From Gammaproteobacteria bacterium (GTDB lineage Bacteria > Pseudomonadota > Gammaproteobacteria > Steroidobacterales > Woeseiaceae), in NCBI GenBank assembly GCA_030641695.1, contig DAOWGY010000315.1, positions 1 to 11,842 of the forward strand: a stretch of 11,842 nucleotides of DNA. Reading direction: 5' to 3'. How positions within the stretch are numbered: the first letter of the stretch is position 1; each line of letters starts with the position of its first letter. The notes under the pieces are model-generated. The model was not told the origin of the DNA. It did no database searches and saw only the letters and a list, made by a program, of their open reading frames with translations. Positions 1 through 5,459 of this stretch are shown here, piece after piece. Position numbers and translations under genes: made by a program.

Positions 1-202
1 GGCAGTGGCCCTCCGGGAAACAACACCGTGTTGAGTGGAAAAAGCGGAACCTGCACTGGACGACTCTTGCTCGATTACTCCAAGTATAGTCCTCCAGCGG
101 AAGATCGTTGGAGCGTCTCTCGAGGCGCGAGTGAGACCGGGCTTCAACGCAGTGAGGTTTTACAATTTCGCGTTCGCGCTTCGAGAAGCGCTCCAACAGT
201 GA
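1..202. other. Intergenic region downstream of mpl, with inverted repeats
   Basis: I see no convincing gene here. A 69-codon open frame on the plus strand (28-237) has no ribosome-binding site, resembles nothing I know and runs into the mpl 3' end. The region is rich in dyads: CAACAC/GTGTTG around position 27, GTCTC/GAGAC (115-119 with 133-137), GTTGGAGCG/CGCTCCAAC (107-115 with 189-197) and GCGCTTC/GAAGCGC (176-182 with 185-191). The last lies 11 bp beyond the mpl stop and has no T-run after it, so it is not a standard intrinsic terminator. On the minus strand TATACT (83-88) could be a -10 box for a gene left of the window, but I find no matching -35. Confidence 0.5.
176..191 (-). terminator. 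Possible 3'-end hairpin after mpl
   Basis: GCGCTTC and GAAGCGC form a 7-bp inverted repeat with a 2-base centre, in practice a 6-bp stem with a CTCG tetraloop when read on the mpl strand. It begins 11 bp past the mpl stop codon. No U-tract follows, so this could be an RNA-stabilising 3' structure or a weak terminator. Confidence 0.3.
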
Positions 203-1573
203 TCAAGACCCGCGGGTTCTCTGCAGTACGGCAGTGAGCGTCTGCCGCGCACCACCGAAGCCACCGTTACTCATGAATATCACCTGGTCGCCCGACAGTA
301 CCCGCGTGGACATGTCGTTGACGAGTTCGTCATAGTCGCCGAATGAGCGCAGCTTGTTGCCGAGTGGCTGCAGTGACACGTCGAAATCTCCGCTCATGTC
401 TGCAGGCCGATACATCCACACGAGATCGGCCTGTTCGAGCGATGTCGCCATTTCCTCGTTGTGCGCGCCGAGTTTCATCGTGTTCGAGCGAGGTTCGACG
501 GCGACGACTATGCGATTACCAGGATAACGGCGTTTCAAGGCCGAAATCGTGCGCCGGATGGCTGTCGGATGGTGGGCAAAATCGTCGTAAATGGCTATAT
601 CGCCGACCGTCGCCGTACGTTCCATGCGCCGTTTGACGCCTTCGAAGCGCGACATCGCTGCGACGGCATTTTCCAGGGGCACCCCTGCTGTGCGCGCCGC
701 CGCGATCGCTGCCAACGCGTTTTCGAGATTGTGTGCGCCACCCATTTGCCAGCGCGACTCGGCCGCCTGTGCTGCGGCATCGCCGACGCGTATGCGGCGC
801 TCCGCCGCATCGGAAAATTCCGCCTGCCAGTCGCCACTCCCATCGAGCGCAAATGTCTCGACCGGCGTCCAGCAACCCATGTCGAACAGGCGCCTGAGAT
901 TGTCATCCGCCGCGTTCGCAATGATCCGGCCGCGCTGGGGTACCGTTCTGAGAAGCTGGTGGAATTGCCACAGGATCGCATCGAGATCTTTGTAGATGTC
1001 CGCGTGGTCGAACTCGAGATTATTCAGAACCAGCGTGCGTGGACGGTAATGCACGAACTTCGCTCGCTTGTCGAAGAACGCCGTATCGTACTCGTCCGCC
1101 TCGACGACAAAGCAGTCGCCACCGCCGAATCGCGCCGATACTCCGAAGTTGGCCGGTATGCCACCAATCAGGAAACCGGGTTCGAGACCCGCGTCTTCGA
1201 GAATCCACGCCAGCATGCTCGCCGTCGTCGTCTTGCCGTGCGTGCCGGCCACTGCGAGCACATGCTTTCCGCGCAGCACGTGCTCAGCAAGCCATTGCGG
1301 ACCCGACTGGTAGGACATGTCACGGTCGAGCATGGTTTCGACAACGTCGAAGCCACGGCTGACGACATTGCCGACGACTACGCAGTCCGGTGCGGCATCG
1401 AATTGCTGGGCATCAAAACCTTCATGAATCTCGATGCCGAGATTCTTCAACTGTGTGCTCATCGGCGGATATATGCCGGCATCGCAGCCGGACACTTCGT
1501 GGCCGGCAGCTTTAGCCAGCGCAGCGACACCGCCCATGAAGGTGCCACAGATGCCGAGAATGTGTATGTGCAT
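203..1573 (-). CDS. mpl: UDP-N-acetylmuramate:L-alanyl-gamma-D-glutamyl-meso-diaminopimelate ligase (Mpl)
   Basis: Cytoplasmic Mur ligase of peptidoglycan recycling. It joins the tripeptide L-Ala-gamma-D-Glu-meso-DAP salvaged from old murein to UDP-MurNAc, using ATP. The product has 456 residues, essentially the usual Mpl length. Visible motifs: an N-terminal Rossmann-type GICGTFMG at 8-14, the Mur ligase P-loop AGTHGKTTTA at 109-118, EADEYD at 158-163, NNLEFDHADIY at 184-194, HNLENALAA near 281-289, the Mpl-type DDFAHHPTA at 330-338 and SNGGFGG at 435-441. EADEYD and NNLEFDHADIY separate it from MurC. The frame is open to 1663, but the ATG at 1573 gives the family N-terminus directly before the nucleotide-binding strand, and the extra 30 residues overlap the upstream gene. 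The ribosome-binding site is weak. The start lies 8 bp after the stop of the upstream membrane-protein gene, so the two are probably co-transcribed. Confidence 0.96.
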   Translation of the reverse strand: MHIHILGICGTFMGGVAALAKAAGHEVSGCDAGIYPPMSTQLKNLGIEIHEGFDAQQFDAAPDCVVVGNVVSRGFDVVETMLDRDMSYQSGPQWLAEHVLRGKHVLAVAGTHGKTTTASMLAWILEDAGLEPGFLIGGIPANFGVSARFGGGDCFVVEADEYDTAFFDKRAKFVHYRPRTLVLNNLEFDHADIYKDLDAILWQFHQLLRTVPQRGRIIANAADDNLRRLFDMGCWTPVETFALDGSGDWQAEFSDAAERRIRVGDAAAQAAESRWQMGGAHNLENALAAIAAARTAGVPLENAVAAMSRFEGVKRRMERTATVGDIAIYDDFAHHPTAIRRTISALKRRYPGNRIVVAVEPRSNTMKLGAHNEEMATSLEQADLVWMYRPADMSGDFDVSLQPLGNKLRSFGDYDELVNDMSTRVLSGDQVIFMSNGGFGGARQTLTAVLQRTRGS

Positions 1574-1581
1574 GCAGGAAC

Positions 1582-2085
1582 TCAGGATGCGGGGGCAACT
1601 GCCATAGAAAACGCATACTGTAAAAGGAATACACCAATTGCAATGATGAAGCCGATGTACCATTCGCGATTCAGCGTGCGAGCCATGATATGCCCTTTGA
1701 CATACACCGACCAGAACAGCAACAGATAAGCGACGATTAGCGCAAGCCGATCGCCAAGAAACGGCGACAGGAACACGACCCCGGCTACCTGGCCCAGAAA
1801 AATCAGAGCACCGCAGCCGATGATCGCCGTCAGCGATTGCAGCAGCCTTCTAGCGTATCCCGCCAGCGCAATGACCAGCGCGTAGCCGACCAGGCTGATG
1901 GCCCAGCCGGCAACCGTTACCGCCACGGCCCTGCCCTCGAAGGTCGGTATCAGCGCAGTTGCAGCGAACAGCGGAAAAAACCACAACACGACGGCCGCGT
2001 ATGCCAGCAACCAGGAGTGCGGTATCGCATCCGGCCCCTTGCGTATCAAGACGATGTCGAACAGAGTTTTGATGAGTTCCTGCAC
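1582..2085 (-). CDS. Small five-segment inner-membrane protein, function unknown (possibly Yip1-like)
   Basis: A 167-residue hydrophobic protein. After a short amphipathic N-terminus (MQELIKTLFD...RKGPDAIPHS) come five likely membrane segments near residues 25-45, 53-76, 81-107, 113-130 and 142-163. The short basic loop HIMARTLNREWY lies before the last segment. I recall similar small proteins with an N-terminal LIKTL-x2-I-x2-R-x-GP-x2-I/LP pattern in gammaproteobacteria, sometimes described as Yip1-like, but I cannot confirm a family by eye. The frame stays open to 2253, but that extension runs antisense through the start of rnd and is compositionally unlike a membrane protein, so I chose the GTG at 2085. 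No clear Shine-Dalgarno precedes it. It ends 8 bp before mpl, suggesting an operon and perhaps an envelope role; this is inference from position only. Confidence 0.72.
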   Translation of the reverse strand: MQELIKTLFDIVLIRKGPDAIPHSWLLAYAAVVLWFFPLFAATALIPTFEGRAVAVTVAGWAISLVGYALVIALAGYARRLLQSLTAIIGCGALIFLGQVAGVVFLSPFLGDRLALIVAYLLLFWSVYVKGHIMARTLNREWYIGFIIAIGVFLLQYAFSMAVAPAS

Positions 2086-2164
2086 GGCCGGACTACGGTC
2101 GCCGTCGATGCGGCAATGATCGCATGTTAACCTGCCGATCCGAAATCCACGCCACCGGCACTCA

Positions 2165-3238
2165 ATGACCGATTTCACGTTTGTCGACGAACCCGACACG
2201 ATCGCATCCGACCTGCACACCCACGATGTGCTGGGCGTCGATACGGAGTTCATGCGCGAGAAGACTTTTTTCGCTCAGCTCTGCCTGGTGCAGCTCGCCA
2301 CGCGCGAGCGCGTTTTTTGCGTCGACCCGCTCGCGGGAAACAGTATGCAGGCCTTCTGGATTGCAGTGTGCGACAGGACCTGGGTGGTGCACTCCGCCCG
2401 TCAGGATATCGAGGTCATCTTTCAAACAGCCGAACGCATGCCCGGCGCATTGTTCGATACTCAAATAGCCGCTGGCCTGCTTGGCCTGCAACCGCAGATA
2501 GGTTACGCAGGGCTGGTGAAGGAACTGTTCGGCGTAGAAATTCCCAAATCCCACACCCGTGCCGACTGGACAAAGCGGCCTCTGGCGGACGCTTTTCTGC
2601 ATTACGCGGTAGAAGACGTCGAATACCTGCTGCCGGCGTACGACATTCTCAGAGAACGCCTCGAGCAAGCCGGACGCCTGACGTGGGCCGAACAGGACTC
2701 GGCACTGCTACTCGATGAGTCGCTGTACGTGGCTGACGAGTCGCAGGCCGTTACCCGGCTGAAAGGCGCGAGGAACCTGCGGGGGCGTCGCCGCGCCGCC
2801 GCCAAGCGTCTTGCAGTGTGGCGCGAGTTGCAGGCGCTCAGCAGAAACCGGCCGCGGCAGTGGATACTCAGGGACCGCGTATTGCTCAACATTGCCGCAA
2901 GCCTGCCGGACTCGATGGCCGCGTTACAGCGCATCGAGGACCTGCCGCCAAGACTGGCGCAACGCGCCGGCGATGCACTGCTCGAAATCGTCGCAAGCTC
3001 CGCGCACGACGATCACGACTATCAACCACCATCGGCTCCGGACGAGCGCCAAAAGAAACTACTGAAAACGATGCAATCAGCCGTCGCAAGTTGTGCAGAT
3101 GACCTGGGCATCAGTGCCGAATTGCTTGCCTCGCGCAAGGAGCTGTCGGCCGTCATCATTTCCGGCGCTCGGAATTCGCGGGTTTTCCGGGGTTGGCGCC
3201 GGGAGTTGATCGGGGAGCGGTTGCTCGAGTTGCTATAG
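2165..3238 (+). CDS. rnd: Ribonuclease D (3'-5' exoribonuclease)
   Basis: Cytoplasmic DEDDy-family exonuclease that trims 3' ends of tRNA precursors and other small structured RNAs. The product has 357 residues, close to the usual RNase D length. The exonuclease domain fills about 1-175: Exo I DTEF at 26-29 supplies D26 and E28, Exo II around HSARQDIEV supplies D81, and Exo III YAVED at 147-151 supplies Y147 and D151, the DEDDy tyrosine/aspartate pair. An HRDC domain follows from about 205 to 285 (WRELQALSRNRPRQWILRD), and the tail resembles a second, degenerate HRDC repeat. All four acidic residues are present, so it should be active. The ATG at 2165 is the only sensible start, but no Shine-Dalgarno is visible before it. 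It diverges from the membrane-protein/mpl unit across 79 bp and overlaps the adk 3' end by six bases. Confidence 0.96.
   Translation: MTDFTFVDEPDTIASDLHTHDVLGVDTEFMREKTFFAQLCLVQLATRERVFCVDPLAGNSMQAFWIAVCDRTWVVHSARQDIEVIFQTAERMPGALFDTQIAAGLLGLQPQIGYAGLVKELFGVEIPKSHTRADWTKRPLADAFLHYAVEDVEYLLPAYDILRERLEQAGRLTWAEQDSALLLDESLYVADESQAVTRLKGARNLRGRRRAAAKRLAVWRELQALSRNRPRQWILRDRVLLNIAASLPDSMAALQRIEDLPPRLAQRAGDALLEIVASSAHDDHDYQPPSAPDERQKKLLKTMQSAVASCADDLGISAELLASRKELSAVIISGARNSRVFRGWRRELIGERLLELL
3233..3238. other. Interlocked rnd/adk stop codons
   Basis: The palindrome CTATAG carries the TAG stop of rnd on the plus strand (3236-3238) and the TAG stop of adk on the minus strand (3235-3233). Each gene's last leucine codon (CTA) is the complement of the other's stop. 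There is no space for a dedicated terminator between the two convergent genes. Confidence 0.95.
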
Positions 3239-3871
3239 CGCTTGCGAAAACCTTTCATAGACCTCGTCGATCGAACCTTCGGCGTCGACGGCCTTCAACT
3301 TGCTGCGCTTCTCATAAAAACTCACCACGGGCTCGGTCTGCTCGCGGTAGACATCGAGTCGGTTTTTGATGGTTTCCTCGTTGTCGTCCTCACGCTGGAT
3401 GAGTTCGCCGCCCGCGTTCAGGCAGTCGTCGATTTCGTCCTGCGGCGAGAAATAGACGTTCAGGAGTTTGCCGGTGAGTGAACAGGTACGGCGCCCGGTA
3501 AGGCGCTTCGTCAGCATCTCGAAGTCCACGTCCATGAGTACGGCCGCATCCAGCGGCGCGCCCAGCTGATCGAGCAGCTCCTCGAGATCGCCGGCCTGTT
3601 GCCTGGTGCGCGGGAACCCGTCGAGTATGAATCCGTCCGCCGCGTCCGGCCGTGTGAGACGTTCGCTGATGATGCCGAGCATGATGTCGTCGGGCACGAG
3701 TTGCCCGGCCTCCATGATCGTCTTCGCTCTCGCGCCGAATCGGGAACCGGCAGACACGGCCTCACGCAACATGTCGCCTGTCGAAATGTGTGGAATATTG
3801 CGATCGGCCATCAGTTTCTTGGCCTGCGTGCCCTTACCCGAGCCGGGCGCGCCCAACAAAACGATTCGCAT
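3233..3871 (-). CDS. adk: Adenylate kinase, with a half-retained zinc site in the lid
   Basis: Cytoplasmic enzyme catalysing ATP + AMP to 2 ADP. The 212-residue product matches the long bacterial form. Visible are the P-loop GAPGSGKGT at 7-15, the AMP-binding region STGDMLR at 30-36 with GQLVPDD at 56-62, DGFPRT at 84-89, the lid starting GRRTC at 126, and DDNEET at 162-167 before the terminal helices. In the lid, the four positions that hold Cys-Cys-Cys-Cys/Asp in zinc-binding kinases, or His-Ser-Asp-Thr in the E. coli type, are C130, T133, C150 and A153, with the exact C-x2-x-x16-C-x2 spacing kept. The lid is therefore neither standard class. The frame is open to 4453, but the ATG at 3871 starts directly at the MRIVLLGAPG core, and the extension lies antisense to pfp. 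Convergent with rnd, divergent from pfp. Confidence 0.97.
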   Translation of the reverse strand: MRIVLLGAPGSGKGTQAKKLMADRNIPHISTGDMLREAVSAGSRFGARAKTIMEAGQLVPDDIMLGIISERLTRPDAADGFILDGFPRTRQQAGDLEELLDQLGAPLDAAVLMDVDFEMLTKRLTGRRTCSLTGKLLNVYFSPQDEIDDCLNAGGELIQREDDNEETIKNRLDVYREQTEPVVSFYEKRSKLKAVDAEGSIDEVYERFSQAL

Positions 3872-3899
3872 TCTCAAGTGTCCGGTTACAGCGGCTGAT

Positions 3900-3933
3900 A
3901 ACGCCGTCCAGGCGTTCGCCCCGACGGGGCGAA
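3900..3933 (-). promoter_or_regulatory. Overlapping hairpins in the adk leader
   Basis: Two perfect inverted repeats share two bases. AACGCC (3900-3905) pairs with GGCGTT (3911-3916), and TTCGCCCC (3915-3922) pairs with GGGGCGAA (3926-3933) around a 3-base centre. A third pairing, GGCG (3911-3914) with CGCC (3917-3920), competes with both. They lie between the divergent adk and pfp genes, 28 bp or more from the adk start. No T-run adjoins either stem. They could act as an mRNA 5' structure for adk or as operator-like dyads; function is unknown. Confidence 0.45.
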
Positions 3934-3935
3934 GT

Positions 3936-3964
3936 ACGCTACCCGCAATGCAAGATAAGGTCAA
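3936..3964 (-). promoter_or_regulatory. Candidate adk promoter
   Basis: Read on the minus strand, TTGACC (3964-3959) is a good -35 box, followed after exactly 17 bp by TAGCGT (3941-3936), a poor -10 box. If used, transcription would begin near 3929, inside the GC-rich dyad at 3915-3933, leaving a short hairpin at the very 5' end of the adk mRNA. The assignment is tentative because the -10 matches only half of the consensus. Confidence 0.3.
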
Positions 3965-4035
3965 TCGGATCACCTCGGTATCGTGCTCCCGGCTGCAGTT
4001 TCCGCTATGCTCATGCGCCTTCGAGCAGCCGCCAC

Positions 4036-4040
4036 AGGAA
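4036..4040 (+). promoter_or_regulatory. pfp ribosome-binding site
   Basis: AGGAA stands 8 nt before the ATG at 4049. This supports that start over the open-frame ATG at 3983 and over the next ATG at 4058, which would be 17 nt away. Confidence 0.7.
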
Positions 4041-4048
4041 CCTGCAAT

Positions 4049-5311
4049 ATGCCTGCAATGAACGCGTTTTATGCCCAGTCGGGCGGCGTTACCGCCGTGA
4101 TCAACACAACCGCCTGCGGTGTCATCGAGACCGCCAGGAAACACCGCAAGCACATTGCAAATGTCTACGCAGGCCGAAACGGGATCATCGGCGCACTCAC
4201 AGAGGACATGATCGACACGAATCGTGAGAATGCCAAAACGATCGCGGCGCTCAGGCACACACCCGGCGGCGCGTTCGGCTCCGCCCGTTACAAGCTGAAG
4301 GGTATCGAGGAAAACCGCGCCGAATACGAAAGACTGATCGAGGTTTTCAGGGCGCACAACATTGGCTACTTTTTCTACAACGGTGGCAATGACTCCATGG
4401 ACACCGCGCACAAGGTGGCGCAGGTCTCGAGGAAGCTGGGGTTTCCCGTGCAATGCCTGGGCATTCCCAAGACCGTGGACAATGACCTGCCGATTACCGA
4501 CAACTGCCCCGGTTTCGGTTCGGTCGCCAAATACGTCGCTGTGTCGACGCAGGAAGCCGCACTCGACGTACTGTCGATGGCGAAGACCTCAACCAAGGTC
4601 TTCATCCTCGAAGTCATGGGCCGGCACGCAGGCTGGATCGCCGCGGCTGGCGGACTCGCCGGCACACGGCCCGAGGATCCACCGCACATAATTCTGTTCC
4701 CCGAGGTCCCGTTCAACAAGCGCGCATTCCTGAAGCGCGTTCGCGAGTCGGTGATCAAGTACGACTACTGCGTCATCGTGGTCAGCGAGGGGGCGCGTTA
4801 CCGGAACGGCAAGTTCCTTGCAGAGGCAGGCACTCGCGACGCGTTCGGTCATGCGCAACTCGGTGGCGTGGCCCCTGTGATCGCGCAGATGGTCCGCGAC
4901 AACCTGGGTTTGAAATATCACTACGCGGTGGCCGACTATTTACAGCGCTCGGCACGCCACATCGCCTCCGCCACGGATGTCGAGCAAGCCTATGCCGTTG
5001 GTCGTGCTGCGGTGCAGTTCGCGCTGCAGGGTAAAACCGCGGTCATGCCGGTCATCAAGCGTGTGTCGGACAAGCCGTATCGCTGGCGCATCGAAGAAGC
5101 ACCCCTGTCCAGGATCGCCAACAAGGAAAAGATGCTGCCGAAGCGTTACATCAGCAAAGACGGTTTCGGCATCACTGAGGCCGCCCGCCGATATCTGCAA
5201 CCGCTGATTCGGGGGGAGGATTATCCTCCATATATCAATGGCTTACCAAGATATGTGACCCTCACAAAAGTCCCTGTTGCAGCGCAGCTAAAGACGAAAT
5301 TTGTGGTATGA
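4049..5311 (+). CDS. pfp: Pyrophosphate-dependent 6-phosphofructokinase (PPi-PFK)
   Basis: Reversibly phosphorylates fructose 6-phosphate to fructose 1,6-bisphosphate with PPi instead of ATP, so it can serve both glycolysis and gluconeogenesis in the cytoplasm. The product has 420 residues, longer than the roughly 320 of E. coli ATP-PFK. Motifs: AQSGGVTAVIN at 9-19 (phosphate-binding loop), GGNDS at 112-116, PKTVDND at 140-146 (catalytic base in TVDND) and MGRHAGW at 190-196. D115 and K141 stand where ATP-dependent enzymes have two glycines; this Asp/Lys pair is the recognised mark of PPi use. N114 replaces the first Asp of the more common GGDD. The start at 4049 is chosen on its AGGAA ribosome-binding site. 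It lies upstream of the membrane pyrophosphatase; in Methylococcus capsulatus the same pair is reported to be co-transcribed. Confidence 0.95.
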   Translation: MPAMNAFYAQSGGVTAVINTTACGVIETARKHRKHIANVYAGRNGIIGALTEDMIDTNRENAKTIAALRHTPGGAFGSARYKLKGIEENRAEYERLIEVFRAHNIGYFFYNGGNDSMDTAHKVAQVSRKLGFPVQCLGIPKTVDNDLPITDNCPGFGSVAKYVAVSTQEAALDVLSMAKTSTKVFILEVMGRHAGWIAAAGGLAGTRPEDPPHIILFPEVPFNKRAFLKRVRESVIKYDYCVIVVSEGARYRNGKFLAEAGTRDAFGHAQLGGVAPVIAQMVRDNLGLKYHYAVADYLQRSARHIASATDVEQAYAVGRAAVQFALQGKTAVMPVIKRVSDKPYRWRIEEAPLSRIANKEKMLPKRYISKDGFGITEAARRYLQPLIRGEDYPPYINGLPRYVTLTKVPVAAQLKTKFVV

Positions 5312-5312
5312 T
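5304..5312 (+). promoter_or_regulatory. Candidate extended -10 promoter for hppA
   Basis: TGGTATGAT matches the extended -10 form TGnTATAAT with one mismatch and overlaps the pfp stop codon (TGA at 5309-5311). It is followed by a G+C-rich stretch (CGCGCCCGG), like the discriminator of stringently controlled promoters. No -35 box lies at 16-18 bp, which extended -10 promoters can do without. It would let hppA be transcribed separately from pfp, with a start near 5319. Confidence 0.5.
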
Positions 5313-5459
5313 TCGCGCCCGGTCGGGGGCTGGCCAGCACGATTTTGGGGATCGACGCCCGCGACCTGACAATTCACAAACCAGGTCGGACATAACAACA
5401 ACGTCGGCACGACGTGTCGACGGCAAAGTTCGATCGGATTGCCAATCGGAGAAAATCAA
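5312..5459 (+). promoter_or_regulatory. Structured pfp-hppA intergenic leader
   Basis: 148 bp without a gene. It holds a perfect 10-bp palindrome GCTGGCCAGC (5329-5338), about 10-20 bp after the predicted hppA transcription start. It also holds a hairpin CGACCTG/CAGGTCG (5362-5368 with 5382-5388, 13-nt loop) and competing pairs ACGTC/GACGT (5401-5405 with 5411-5415) and CGTCG/CGACG (5402-5406 with 5418-5422). No T-run follows any stem, so read-through from pfp is possible. It matches no riboswitch I recognise. Confidence 0.4.
5448..5451 (+). promoter_or_regulatory. hppA ribosome-binding site
   Basis: GGAG sits 8 nt before the ATG at 5460 and decides this start over a TTG at 5439 that lies upstream in the same frame. 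Confidence 0.75.

Noticed and set aside
1..202. A 6S RNA or tRNA gene in the left-edge dyads
   Set aside because: I compared the repeats with the 6S layout and with tRNA cloverleaf features and found no matching conserved bases or acceptor/T-loop signature.
28..237. A 69-codon plus-strand frame at the left edge
   Set aside because: No ribosome-binding site, no family resemblance, and it crosses the mpl stop on the other strand.
461..1729. A 422-codon open frame antisense to mpl on the plus strand
   Set aside because: It mirrors mpl codon bias in a GC-rich genome. Its protein is Arg/His-rich without recognisable domains, and mpl is unmistakable on the other strand.
2086..2253. N-terminal extension of the five-segment membrane protein
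   Set aside because: The extra 56 residues run antisense through the rnd start and are Ser/Arg-rich; the membrane protein itself starts sensibly at the GTG at 2085.
3872..4453. N-terminal extension of adenylate kinase by 194 residues
   Set aside because: It is antisense to pfp and the divergent regulatory region, and adenylate kinase is complete from the ATG at 3871.
5277..5312. A standard -35/-10 promoter using TTGCAG with TATGAT
   Set aside because: The spacing is 24 bp, too long for sigma-70; the extended -10 reading is preferred.
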